A stretch of 48,378 nucleotides of DNA from contig JANQFA010000036.1 in NCBI GenBank assembly GCA_028278065.1, forward strand, positions 1 to 48,378, given 5' to 3'. Of this stretch, positions 16,638-26,583 are shown piece after piece. Numbering within the stretch: the stretch's first letter is position 1; each line of letters begins with the position of its first letter. The notes beneath the pieces are model-generated. The model was not told where the DNA came from. It saw nothing but the letters and a program-made list of their open reading frames with translations, and ran no database searches. A program made the translations under genes and the position numbers. Source of the DNA: Myxococcota bacterium. Its GTDB lineage: Bacteria; Myxococcota_A; UBA9160; JAFDET01.

Positions 16638-16700
16638 GGGATCAGACCGGGGCGCCGGCCCGGGATCAGACCGGGGCGGCGGCCCGGGATCAGACCGGGG
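16638..16700. repeat. 24-bp tandem repeat derived from a gene 3' end (three copies)
   Basis: The core GGGATCAGACCGGGG starts at 16638, 16662 and 16686 (period 24). The third copy contains the stop codon of the reverse-strand molybdopterin oxidoreductase (16690-16692) and joins its last codons; the other two lie in the gap downstream. 24 bp is 8 codons, so the reverse frame stays in register and each copy again reads APV-stop. Each unit can form a short hairpin (CCCGG/CCGGG around GATCAGA), so the array may act as a bidirectional terminator between the convergent genes. Confidence 0.9.
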
Positions 16701-18873
16701 CGGCGGGGACCACGCGCACGGGGATCCCGTTCAGGACCGCGTTGCCGGAGAGGGCATCCAGGTCCGCCTCGTCGCTGAGCAGGTTCGAGTTGACGCCGGG
16801 GACCCGAGCCGCCTCGGACTGGCGTGCACCGGCGCCGCCCTGCCCGTGTCCGTGGGGGAGGCTCACCACCCCCGGCATCATCCGCGCGGTTACCGAGACG
16901 GGCACGGTCACCTCTCCTACGCGGGACGTCACGTTCGCGCGCGCGCCGTCGACGAGATCGAGTCGCGCGGCGTCCTCCGGATGGATCATCAGGACGCAGC
17001 GGTCCCTTCCCTTGTGGAGCGCGCGCACGTTGTGCATCCACGAGTTGTTGGAACGCACGTTGCGGCGTCCGATCAGGACCAGCCCCTCCGGATCCGAGGC
17101 TCCGGCCAGGGCGGCGCGCAGGCGGGGAACGTCCGCGGTGATGAGTGCCGGAGCCAGCTCCACCCGGCCGGACGCGGTCGCGAGGATGCGCGGCAGGCGC
17201 CCCGGCTCGAGCGGTCCCAGGTCGATCCCGTGGGGCTCGGCCTCGAGCTTCTCGAGGGAGAGCCGGTAGGGTCCGCCGCGCAGCATCAGGTCCAGGATCT
17301 GCTCCGGGCCGCGCTCGCGTGCGGTGTCTGGCTCGAGGCCGGTGGCCCGCGCGATGCCGCCGATCATGAGGTCGTGGATGTCATCGGCACTGGCGCCGTT
17401 CACGCGCCCGGCCAGCTCCGCCAGGATCTCCCACTGGTGGCGCGAGTCCGGAGCGGGCGCGAAGACCTGGGGCGACCAGTGCGCCTTGTTGCGCACCGAT
17501 ACGCCGTCGAAGACGAGGTCGTAGTTGCTGTGCTCGAGGTGGCCCGTGGATGGGAGCACCAGGTCGGCGAGGCGCGAGGTCTCGTTCAGATAGAGATCGA
17601 TCGACACCATGAACTCGAGGCGCCCCAGGGCTCGGGCGAGGCGCGCGCCGTTGGGCGTCGAGAGCACCGGGTTGCCCGAGACGGTCACCAGAGCGCGAAC
17701 CCGCTCGCCGTCTGCACCCGGCGTGTCGATCTCCTCGGCCAGGCAGGCGACGGGAAGCTCGCCGGCGAACTCGGGCAGGCCGCGCACACGCGAGCGCCAG
17801 CGTCCGAACGGGAAGGTCCCGGTCTTGCGCGGGGTGTCGTCGGCCGGCGTCGCAGCGCCGCGCGGGAAGCAGACGCCGCCTTCGGAGTCCAGGTTCCCCG
17901 TCAACGCGTTGAGCACGTCGACCAGCCAGCTCGCGAGTGTGCCGAAGCGCTGGGTGCAGGTCCCGATGCGCCCGTAGACGGCGGCGCGCTCGGCCGCAGC
18001 CAGCTCGCGGGCGATCTCCCGCACGGCGTCGGGCGCGATGCCCGTAGCGGCCGCGGTGGCCTCCGGCGTGAAGTCGCGCGCCAGCGCACGCAGCTCGTCC
18101 ACGCCGTCGGTCCGCTCCTCGAGCGGACCCAGGGAGATGCCATCCTCCGCGAAGAGCACCTGGACCAGCGAGAAGAGGAAGAAGGCGTCGGTGCCGGGCC
18201 GGATGAACAGGTGGCGGTCCGCGATGGCCGCCGTCTCGCTCCGCCGCGGGTCCACGACCACCAGGTGCCCGCCCCGCTCGCGCAGGGCGCGCAGGCGTCC
18301 CGGCATGTCCGGCGCGGTCATCAGGCTGCCGTTGGAGACGACGGGGTTGGCGCCCAGAACCAGGAAGTAGTCGGTGCGATCCACGTCCGGAACCGCGAAG
18401 CGCCCGGGCGCCCCGAAGAGCTGGCTGGACGCGACCATCTTGGGAAGCTGGTCCACGCTCGTGGCCGAGAAGCGCCAGCGGGTGCCCAGTGCCTTCTGGA
18501 ACGTAGCCCCGTACAGGATGGCGCCGAGATCGTGGGCGTTGGGGTTTCCCAGGTAGGTGGCGATCGCATCCGCAGCGTGCCTCTCGCGGATCTCGCGCAG
18601 CCGGTCTGCTGCCTCGGCGAAGGCCTCCTCCCAGGAGATCTCCTCGAAGTCCGTGCCGCGCCGACGCAGCGGGCGGCGCAGCCGCTCCGGGTCCTCGTGG
18701 AGCCCCTTGAGGCCGTAGGCCTTGGGGCAGAGGTAGCCGCGGCTGAAGGAGTCCTGCTCGTCACCGCGCACGGTGAGCACGGTCCCGGAGTCGCGGTCGA
18801 CCTCGATGGCGATGCCGCAGTGGGCCTCGCAGAGGGGGCAGGTCCGGTGGACGATCTCGCTCGGGTCCGGCAT
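16690..18873 (-). CDS. Molybdopterin-dependent oxidoreductase (formate dehydrogenase/DMSO reductase superfamily)
   Basis: 727 residues. An N-terminal [4Fe-4S] site CPLCEAHC...LCPK is followed by molybdopterin-binding domains (VLGANPVVSNGSL, VVDPRRSETAAIADRHLFIRPGTDAFF) and a C-terminal cap with RRNVRSNNSWMHN and SLPHGHGQ. No Tat signal is visible, so it is probably cytosolic. The stretch where formate dehydrogenases carry their Cys or Sec Mo ligand reads FSATSVDQLPK, with no Cys. No electron-transfer or accessory subunit lies nearby, so its partner and substrate are unknown. ATG 18873 has GGAGGTG upstream. An extended -10 GGGTATCAT lies at 18905-18913 on the reverse strand. Confidence 0.85.
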   Translation of the reverse strand: MPDPSEIVHRTCPLCEAHCGIAIEVDRDSGTVLTVRGDEQDSFSRGYLCPKAYGLKGLHEDPERLRRPLRRRGTDFEEISWEEAFAEAADRLREIRERHAADAIATYLGNPNAHDLGAILYGATFQKALGTRWRFSATSVDQLPKMVASSQLFGAPGRFAVPDVDRTDYFLVLGANPVVSNGSLMTAPDMPGRLRALRERGGHLVVVDPRRSETAAIADRHLFIRPGTDAFFLFSLVQVLFAEDGISLGPLEERTDGVDELRALARDFTPEATAAATGIAPDAVREIARELAAAERAAVYGRIGTCTQRFGTLASWLVDVLNALTGNLDSEGGVCFPRGAATPADDTPRKTGTFPFGRWRSRVRGLPEFAGELPVACLAEEIDTPGADGERVRALVTVSGNPVLSTPNGARLARALGRLEFMVSIDLYLNETSRLADLVLPSTGHLEHSNYDLVFDGVSVRNKAHWSPQVFAPAPDSRHQWEILAELAGRVNGASADDIHDLMIGGIARATGLEPDTARERGPEQILDLMLRGGPYRLSLEKLEAEPHGIDLGPLEPGRLPRILATASGRVELAPALITADVPRLRAALAGASDPEGLVLIGRRNVRSNNSWMHNVRALHKGRDRCVLMIHPEDAARLDLVDGARANVTSRVGEVTVPVSVTARMMPGVVSLPHGHGQGGAGARQSEAARVPGVNSNLLSDEADLDALSGNAVLNGIPVRVVPAAPV

Positions 18874-18904
18874 CGCACCTCCAGGGCTGCGGGTGGGAGC
18901 TGCG

Positions 18905-18910
18905 ATGATA
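18905..18910 (-). promoter_or_regulatory. -10-like TATCAT for molybdopterin oxidoreductase
   Basis: On the reverse strand TATCAT preceded by GGG lies 31 nt before the ATG, followed by a normal Shine-Dalgarno. No clear -35 element. Confidence 0.35.
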
Positions 18911-18983
18911 CCCGCATCGGCCTCGGCAGGCGCTCGTTCGCGCCGCGTGGGTGAGCGTGGGTGCCCAGGGAACGGGGTGGGGT

Positions 18984-18989
18984 TAGGCT
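18984..18989 (+). promoter_or_regulatory. -10-like TAGGCT, leaderless start
   Basis: TAGGCT ends 6 nt before ATG 18996 of the epimerase gene; no Shine-Dalgarno. Confidence 0.4.
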
Positions 18990-18995
18990 CCGCCG

Positions 18996-19775
18996 ATGGC
19001 CGTGGAGCTCGAGGCCGGCGAGGTTCGCGCGCGGCTGCTACCGGAGGACGGTGGCCGTCTCGGATCGCTGCGCGTGCGCGACCTCGAGCTGCTGCTGCCG
19101 CGCGGCGACGATCCGATGCGCTGGGGCTGCTACCCGATGGCGCCGTTCGCGGGCCGGGTACGGCGCGGTCGCTTCCGCTTCGCGGGGATCGAGCATCGGC
19201 TCGAGACGAATCTCCCGCCCCACGCCATCCACGGCACGGTGTTCACGCGGCCCTGGCGCGACGAAGGAGGCGGGCGCCTCTCCATCGACCTCGGAGCGGG
19301 CTGGCCCTTCGCGGGCCGCGCGGTGCAGGTGGTGACGCTGGACGCCGACGCGCTCCACCTGCGCCTCGAGGTGCACGCGGAGGCGGAGCCCTTTCCCGCC
19401 AGCCTCGGCTGGCATCCGTGGTTCCCGCGGCGGCTCGCGCGCGGAGACGCGGTGGAGCTGCGCATCCCGGCGCGTACGATGTACCGGCGCGACGCGGAGG
19501 GCATTCCGGACGGCGGGACGCTGCCGCCGCCGCCGGGGCCCTGGGACGACTGCTTCACCGCCTTCAGTGCGCCCCCGGAGCTCCGCTGGCCGCGAGCGCT
19601 GACGCTCCGCATCGAGTCCTCGGTGGACCACTTCGTGGTCTACGACGAGCCCGAGCACGCGGTCTGTGTGGAGCCCCAGACCGGACCGCCCGACGCGCTC
19701 AACCTGGCCCCGCGTCGGGTCGAGCCCGGCGCGCCCCTCGTGGCCGAGGCGAGGTTCGCCTGGCGCCTCGAGTAG
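18996..19775 (+). CDS. Aldose 1-epimerase (GalM/YeaD-like)
   Basis: 259 residues of the galactose-mutarotase fold. The two catalytic-site His are in HAIHG and GWHPWF; the catalytic Glu is probably in CVEPQTGPPDALNL. The family interconverts alpha and beta anomers of aldoses or sugar phosphates. It is shorter than GalM and closer to the YeaD/YihR-like group; sugar unknown. The protein ends AEARFAWRLE-stop, and this ending is repeated five times in the downstream gap (19757-19912). Probable leaderless start after TAGGCT. Not clearly in an operon. Confidence 0.85.
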   Translation: MAVELEAGEVRARLLPEDGGRLGSLRVRDLELLLPRGDDPMRWGCYPMAPFAGRVRRGRFRFAGIEHRLETNLPPHAIHGTVFTRPWRDEGGGRLSIDLGAGWPFAGRAVQVVTLDADALHLRLEVHAEAEPFPASLGWHPWFPRRLARGDAVELRIPARTMYRRDAEGIPDGGTLPPPPGPWDDCFTAFSAPPELRWPRALTLRIESSVDHFVVYDEPEHAVCVEPQTGPPDALNLAPRRVEPGAPLVAEARFAWRLE

Positions 19776-19912
19776 CCCGCCGGACGGCGGTCCGCCTGGC
19801 GCCTCGAGTAGCGCGCCGGACGGCGGTCCGCCTGGCGCCTGGAGCAGCGCGCCGGACAGGGGTCCGCCTGGCGCCTCGAGTAGCGCGCCGGACGGCGGTT
19901 CGCCTCGAATAG
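19757..19912 (+). repeat. 36-bp tandem repeat derived from epimerase 3' end (four full copies plus one truncated)
   Basis: The 19-bp core CGCCTGGCGCCTCGAGTAG, the last codons and stop of the epimerase, begins at 19757, 19793, 19829, 19865 and, with an internal deletion, 19901 (period 36 = 12 codons). In the gene's frame each unit reads AWRLE-stop, except the third, where TAG became CAG. Linkers (CGGACGGCGGTCCG) form a 5-bp stem with a 4-nt loop, so the array is a string of small hairpins before the rhomboid gene. Confidence 0.95.
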
Positions 19913-19932
19913 CCGACCCGGTGTGGCGCGTC

Positions 19933-19938
19933 TAAGCT
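19933..19938 (+). promoter_or_regulatory. -10-like TAAGCT, leaderless start of rhomboid gene
   Basis: TAAGCT ends 6 nt before GTG 19945; no Shine-Dalgarno. It sits immediately downstream of the 36-bp repeat array. Confidence 0.4.
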
Positions 19939-19944
19939 GCGTCC

Positions 19945-20721
19945 GTGTTCCCCATCCGCGACGACAATCCCCACTTCCTGAAGCCGGTGGTCACCTTCGC
20001 GATCATCGGGCTGAACGTGGCCGCCTGGGTGCTGGTGCAGGGTCTCGGCGCCAACCCGGCGCTGGCCGCGTCGGTGTGTGAGCTGGGCCTCATTCCCGGC
20101 GAGGTGCTCGGCACCGTCGAGCCCGGGACCTCCTTTCCTCTCACGCCGACGCTCTCCTGCACGATCGGCGAGTCGCGGCCCTGGCACACCGCGCTGACCT
20201 CCATGTTCCTGCACGGTGGCTGGCTCCACATCATCTCCAACATGTGGTTCCTCTGGATCTTCGGGAACAACGTCGAGGACTCGATGGGCCACGTGCGTTT
20301 CGCGGTCTTCTACCTCCTCTGCGGGCTGGCGGCTTCCGCGCTGCAGGTGGGCTTCAACCCCGACTCGGCGGTGCCGATGGTGGGTGCCTCCGGCGCGATC
20401 GGTGGTGTGATGGGGGCGTACGTCGTCCTCTACCCCCGCGTCAATGTGCACATGCTGCTCTTCTTCGGCTTCTTCATCACGACGGTCGCCGTGCCCGCCT
20501 ACTTCATGCTCGGCTATTGGTTCGTGCTGCAGATCCTGGGAGGCGTGGGCTCGCTCTCCGCGGAGGGCGGCGGGGTCGCGTTCTGGGCGCACGTGGGAGG
20601 CTTCGCGGCCGGGGCGCTCTCGATCTTCGCCTTCCGGGATCGCACCCTCCTCGCGCGTCACCCGTATCACGGCTGGCGGCCGGGTGGCAGCAGCCGCGCC
20701 TGGCACCGGATCTCCCGCTGA
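19945..20721 (+). CDS. Rhomboid family intramembrane serine protease
   Basis: 258 residues with about six TM helices. The catalytic Ser is in [11 protein letters not shown] and the catalytic His in [10 protein letters not shown], the standard dyad; the L1-loop region [28 protein letters not shown] is typical, with the conserved His/Asn of the oxyanion hole. It cleaves TM segments of membrane proteins in the inner membrane; the substrate cannot be told. GTG start at 19945, six nt after TAAGCT. It is followed 73 bp downstream by ettA, which has its own possible -10 (TACGAT, 20760-20765). Confidence 0.93.
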   Translation: MFPIRDDNPHFLKPVVTFAIIGLNVAAWVLVQGLGANPALAASVCELGLIPGEVLGTVEPGTSFPLTPTLSCTIGESRPWHTALTSMFLHGGWLHIISNMWFLWIFGNNVEDSMGHVRFAVFYLLCGLAASALQVGFNPDSAVPMVGASGAIGGVMGAYVVLYPRVNVHMLLFFGFFITTVAVPAYFMLGYWFVLQILGGVGSLSAEGGGVAFWAHVGGFAAGALSIFAFRDRTLLARHPYHGWRPGGSSRAWHRISR

Positions 20722-20794
20722 GCGCAGGGGCGCGGCAGGGCGAGCCTCCAGCCAGCCGCTACGATCCCGGACCCATCCAGCCGCGGAGATCCAC

Positions 20795-22468
<1,674 letters not shown>

Positions 22469-22479
22469 CGGAGTCGGGC

Positions 22480-25167
22480 CTAGGGGGCGGAGACGTCGCC
22501 TGCGGCGGGCGGCCCGGCCTGCATGTCGGCGAGCACGCGGGTGACCTGGTGCAGGTCGTCGCGCGCGCGCTTCACGACCGGGTCGTCGGCACCCAGGTGC
22601 CTCTCGAGCACGGCCACGGACTGCCGGAAGACCGGCTCGGCGGTCTCGAACTCGCCCTGGGTCGCGTAGACCAGGCCCAGGTCGTGCAGCAGGCGACCCG
22701 CGTGCGGATCGTCGTCACCCACGATCTCGAGGGCGCGGCGATAGGCGGCCTCGGCGTCGGGGAAGTTCTGCTGGGTGTGGTTGAGGACGCCCAGGCTGTG
22801 CAGGGTGACCGCGAGCTGGGGATCCGACGGGTCGCCCCACTGCTCTCGCACGGCCACGGAACGGCGGTAGTGCTCGGCGGCCTCCCGGTTGTGCCCCTCC
22901 GCGTGCTCGATGCGGCCAAGCTGGTCGTGGCAGGCGGCCCAGTTGGCGGCGGCGCGGCGCACGCGCCGGTCGTCGTGGCCGAGTCGTGCGTGCATCGCCG
23001 GCACGGCCTCCGAGTAGAGCTCGGCAGCGCCCAGGAGATCGCCGGCCTGGGCGCGCGCGCTGGCCAGGTTGGCCCGCGAGAGGGCGAGCTCGGGATCGGC
23101 GGACGGCCCGGCGGCGTCGTAGGCCACCACGACCTGCTCGTAGAGCGCCAGGGACTCGGCGCTGTGGCCCTCACGGCCCGCCAGCTGGGCGAGGCGGAAC
23201 TTGACGCGCGCCACGCGGGGGTCGTTCGCGCTCCCCTCGGCTTCGAGCAGGCGCAGGGCCCGCTCCAGCTCGCGCTTCGCGCCGGCGCTGTCGCCGCGCG
23301 ATTCGTGGCTGGCCGCGATCTGCATCACGGTCGCGATGCGCGCGTCGGCCTCGAGGGCATCGCCCAGCGCCAGGGCGCGTTCGTAGCGATCGGTCGCCTC
23401 GTCGTCGCGGCCGGCCAGCCCGTGGCCGCTCCCGGCGAGGAGCAGGGTCGTCGCCAGGGCGGGCGCGTCCGGCTCGGGCACCGCCTCGAGGATGGCGGTG
23501 GCGCGGTCGGCGAGCCTCGCCGCCTCGTCGGGGCGGCCGCTCTCGAGTGCCTGGCGCGAGAGCACGGTGAGTCCCCAGACGAGATCGGGGTGGCCCTTGC
23601 CCAGGCCTTCCTCGCGCAGCGCGAGCCAGCGGGTGAGGAGGGGCTCCGCGTCGGCCGTGCGGCCCTGGTCCACGTAGACCTGGGCCAGGGTGGCCAGGGC
23701 TTCCGCGGTCATCGGATGGCTCTCGCCCAGGCCGCTCTGCGCCAGACGCAGGCCCCGCTTCGCGAGGGTCTCGGCTTCGTCCAGGCGCCCCTCGTCGGCG
23801 GCCATTCGCGCCAGCACCAGGGTGGCGCCGGCCAGCTCCCCCGAATCCTCGCCCAGCTCGGCCACCTGGATCTCGAGCGCGCGCTCGAAGAGCTCGCGGG
23901 CCTCGTCGCGGCGGCCCTCGTTCAGCTGGATCGAGCCGAGGTTCTCGAGCAGGCGCGCGACGTCCAGGCTGTCGCCGTCACCGCCCTTGCTGTGGGCCTG
24001 GATGGCGCGCTCGTAGGTCTTCTCCGCCTCGACCAGCTGGCCGGTCCCTGCCAGCGCGACGCCCAGGTGCGCCAGCACGGTGGCCGTGGCCGGGTGGGAG
24101 AGCCCGTAGGTGTCCGCCGCGATCGGCAGCGCGCGGCGCAGGGGCGGCTCCGCCTGGGCGTACTGCTGACGCGCGATGTGCAGCTCTCCGAGCGACTGGA
24201 GCGTGCTCCCGACCTCGGGGTGCGTCGGTCCGAGCACCTCGATCTGCACCAGCACGGCCCGCTCCAGGAGCTCCGCCGCCTGACCGTAGCGCCACTGCGC
24301 CGTGTAGAGGTGGGCGAGGTCCCGCCAGGTGGAGGCGGTCCGCGTGTGCTCCAGCCCGAGAACCTCCTCGCGGATCGCGCGCGCCCGGTCCAGGTGCTTC
24401 TCCGCCGTGTCGAAGTCCTCGCTTCGCATCGCCACCACGCCCAGGTCGTTCAGGGTGGCGGCGGTGTCCGCGTGGGCCGGACCCAGCACCGTGCTCCGGA
24501 TCGAGAGCGCGCGCTCGAGCAGCACCTCGGCCTCGTCCAGGCGCCCTTCGTCGGCCAGTACGAGGCCCATCAGGTTCTGGGTGACCGCGAGGCCCGGATC
24601 GTCCTCCTCGAGCTCGAGCTCGCGGATGGCCAGCGCCCGTGCCACGCGCTCCCGGGCCAGCGCGTCGCGCTCCATCAGCCGATCGAGCATGCCCAGGTTG
24701 GCGAGAGTGGTGGTGGACGCCAGCGAGTCCTCGCCCACGGCCTCGCTGTAGGTCTGGAGGGCCCGCTCGTACTCGATCTGCGCCTCTGCGTAGCGGCCGA
24801 GCTTGTGGTGGATCGCCCCGAGGTTGTTGAGACCGTCGGCCGTGTTGACGTCGATCTCGCCGTAGACGGCGAGGCGCAGGTCGAGGGATTCCCGGTAGAG
24901 GGGCTCGGCCTCGCCGTAGCGCTCCTCCTCCTCGTGGGCGCGCGCCAGCCGATCCAGGACGGCGATGCGCCGCGCGCTGTCGTTCGTGTGGCCGGGCTCG
25001 ATCTCGCCGAGGGCGCCCTCCAGGATCTCGATCGTCCGCCCGGTGTCGCCCGCCAGCCGCGCATCGCGCAGCCGCTCTTCCAGGGGCTGCGACGAGGCGC
25101 AGCCCAGCGCGAGACCGAGTGCGACGGGGACCAGCGGGACACAGGACGCGATCCGAAGTCGGCGCAT
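22480..25167 (-). CDS. Large tetratricopeptide-repeat lipoprotein (kinesin-light-chain-like)
   Basis: 895 residues from ATG 25167 (GAGGAG upstream); a longer frame begins at 25200 but places residues before the signal. Lipobox LALGC (MRRLRIASCVPLVPVALGLALGCASS). The mature protein is almost entirely about 42-residue TPR units of the kinesin-light-chain type, for example AEPLYRESLDLRLAVYGE and AEVLLERALSIRSTVLGPAHADTAATLNDLG, roughly 18-20 units, with no enzymatic domain. Such proteins are protein-interaction scaffolds; here it is probably anchored in the periplasm or outer membrane. Last gene of the reverse-strand run, 140 bp after dapL; I see no clear promoter in that gap. Confidence 0.85.
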   Translation of the reverse strand: MRRLRIASCVPLVPVALGLALGCASSQPLEERLRDARLAGDTGRTIEILEGALGEIEPGHTNDSARRIAVLDRLARAHEEEERYGEAEPLYRESLDLRLAVYGEIDVNTADGLNNLGAIHHKLGRYAEAQIEYERALQTYSEAVGEDSLASTTTLANLGMLDRLMERDALARERVARALAIRELELEEDDPGLAVTQNLMGLVLADEGRLDEAEVLLERALSIRSTVLGPAHADTAATLNDLGVVAMRSEDFDTAEKHLDRARAIREEVLGLEHTRTASTWRDLAHLYTAQWRYGQAAELLERAVLVQIEVLGPTHPEVGSTLQSLGELHIARQQYAQAEPPLRRALPIAADTYGLSHPATATVLAHLGVALAGTGQLVEAEKTYERAIQAHSKGGDGDSLDVARLLENLGSIQLNEGRRDEARELFERALEIQVAELGEDSGELAGATLVLARMAADEGRLDEAETLAKRGLRLAQSGLGESHPMTAEALATLAQVYVDQGRTADAEPLLTRWLALREEGLGKGHPDLVWGLTVLSRQALESGRPDEAARLADRATAILEAVPEPDAPALATTLLLAGSGHGLAGRDDEATDRYERALALGDALEADARIATVMQIAASHESRGDSAGAKRELERALRLLEAEGSANDPRVARVKFRLAQLAGREGHSAESLALYEQVVVAYDAAGPSADPELALSRANLASARAQAGDLLGAAELYSEAVPAMHARLGHDDRRVRRAAANWAACHDQLGRIEHAEGHNREAAEHYRRSVAVREQWGDPSDPQLAVTLHSLGVLNHTQQNFPDAEAAYRRALEIVGDDDPHAGRLLHDLGLVYATQGEFETAEPVFRQSVAVLERHLGADDPVVKRARDDLHQVTRVLADMQAGPPAAGDVSAP

Positions 25168-25307
25168 GATCGGACGTCTCCTCTGACACGGGTCGCGCAC
25201 CGGCGTGCACTGGAGGCGTCCGGACGCGGGAATCCGTCCGAAGGCTTATCGGCCGACAGCCGCAGAACTGATGCAGAAAGGGGCTCGAGAGGCCCGCGCG
25301 CGGAGGA

Positions 25308-26549
25308 CTAGGAGGCTGCGAAGGCCTCCCGGATGAGCTCGACCGCGCGCTCCACCTTCTGGCGCGAGTTGAAGGCCGAGATGCGGATGTAGCCCTCGCC
25401 GGCGGGACCGAAGCCGGCGCCCGGGGTGGCGACCACGTGGGCCCGCTCCAGGAGGCGGTCGAAGCAGTCCCAGGAGCCCATCCCCTCGGGGGTTCGCATC
25501 CAGATATAGGGTGCGTGGACGCCTCCGAAGAGGGTGAAGCCGGCCGCGCCCAGGCCCTCGCGGAGCACTCGGGCGTTCTCGAGGTAGTAGGCGACCTGCT
25601 CGTGGGTCTGCTTGCGCCCGTCGGCGGAGAAGACGGCCGCCGCGGCGCGCTGGATCGGATAGGGAACCGAGTTGAACTTGGTCGCCTGGCGTCGCGCCCA
25701 CAGGCCGTTCAGGGGCACGCGTTCGCCGGAGGCGGTGGTCCCGCACGCCTCGTGGGGAACCACGGTGTAGGCGCAGCGCACGCCGGTGAAGCCCGCCCGC
25801 TTGGAGAAGCTCCTCATCTCGACGGCGCACTCGCGCGCGCCGTCGATCTCGAAGATCGAGCGCGGCAGGTCGGGGTCGCTGATGAAGGCGTCGTAGGCGG
25901 CGTCGAATACGATCACGGCGCCGCACTCGCGCGCCCAGGCGACCCAGCGCTCGAGGTTCTCGCGGCTCGCGACGGCCCCGGTCGGGTTGTTCGGCGAGCA
26001 CAGGTAGACCAGATCCACTGCCCGGTCCGGCGGGTCCGGCGTGAATCCGTTCTCCTCGGTGGCCGGCAGATAGACGATCCCGTCGTAGTAGCCGTCGTCG
26101 CGCGCCTCGCCGGTGCGGCCCGCCATCACGTTCGTGTCCACGTAGACGGGGTAGACCGGGTCGGTGACGGCGATGCGGCAGCTCGCGTCGAAGATCTCCT
26201 GGAAGTTGCCGGAATCCTGCTTGCTGCCGTCGGAGAAGAAGAGCTCGTCGTCGGCCACCTCGACGCCGCGCGTGCGATAGTCGTGCTCGCGCACGGCTTC
26301 GACCAGGAAGCCGTAGCCGCCGCGCTCGGGACCGTAGCCGCGGAAGCCCTCCTCGGTGCCCATCTCGTCGGCGGCGGCGCGCAGCGCCTCCACCACGGCG
26401 GGAGCCAGGGGGAGGGTCACGTCGCCGATCCCGAGCCGGATGATCTCGGCCCCCGCATGGGCCGCGGCGAAGGCCGCCACCCTGCGTCCGATCTCGGGAA
26501 AGAGGTAGCCGGCCTGGAGCTTCTGGTAGTTCTCGTTGATGCGCGCCAT
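25308..26549 (-). CDS. dapL: LL-diaminopimelate aminotransferase
   Basis: 413 residues, the usual length of DapL. The N-terminus [23 protein letters not shown] and [16 protein letters not shown] are diagnostic; the PLP-Schiff-base Lys is in [14 protein letters not shown]; other cofactor residues are in [17 protein letters not shown] and [12 protein letters not shown]. It converts tetrahydrodipicolinate directly to LL-diaminopimelate with glutamate as amino donor, for lysine and peptidoglycan synthesis. DapL replaces the acylated DapD/DapC/DapE route in chlamydiae, cyanobacteria, plants and several deltaproteobacteria. The start has TAGGCT 9 nt upstream and no Shine-Dalgarno, so it may have its own leaderless transcript even though it lies in a gene run. 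Confidence 0.96.
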   Translation of the reverse strand: MARINENYQKLQAGYLFPEIGRRVAAFAAAHAGAEIIRLGIGDVTLPLAPAVVEALRAAADEMGTEEGFRGYGPERGGYGFLVEAVREHDYRTRGVEVADDELFFSDGSKQDSGNFQEIFDASCRIAVTDPVYPVYVDTNVMAGRTGEARDDGYYDGIVYLPATEENGFTPDPPDRAVDLVYLCSPNNPTGAVASRENLERWVAWARECGAVIVFDAAYDAFISDPDLPRSIFEIDGARECAVEMRSFSKRAGFTGVRCAYTVVPHEACGTTASGERVPLNGLWARRQATKFNSVPYPIQRAAAAVFSADGRKQTHEQVAYYLENARVLREGLGAAGFTLFGGVHAPYIWMRTPEGMGSWDCFDRLLERAHVVATPGAGFGPAGEGYIRISAFNSRQKVERAVELIREAFAAS

Positions 26550-26558
26550 GGGGGCAGG

Positions 26559-26564
26559 AGCCTA
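26559..26564 (-). promoter_or_regulatory. -10-like TAGGCT, leaderless start of dapL
   Basis: Reverse-strand TAGGCT ends 9 nt before the dapL ATG. CTGAAC 17 nt further upstream is a weak -35 and overlaps the stop of the flavoprotein gene. Confidence 0.4.
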
Positions 26565-26583
26565 GCGCCCGCTCCGGCCGCGT

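Noticed and set aside
19757-19912. CRISPR array
   Set aside because: Unit is continuous 36-bp tandem sequence without unique spacers, copies derive from the epimerase 3' end, and no cas gene is near. The same applies to the 24-bp and 40-bp arrays.
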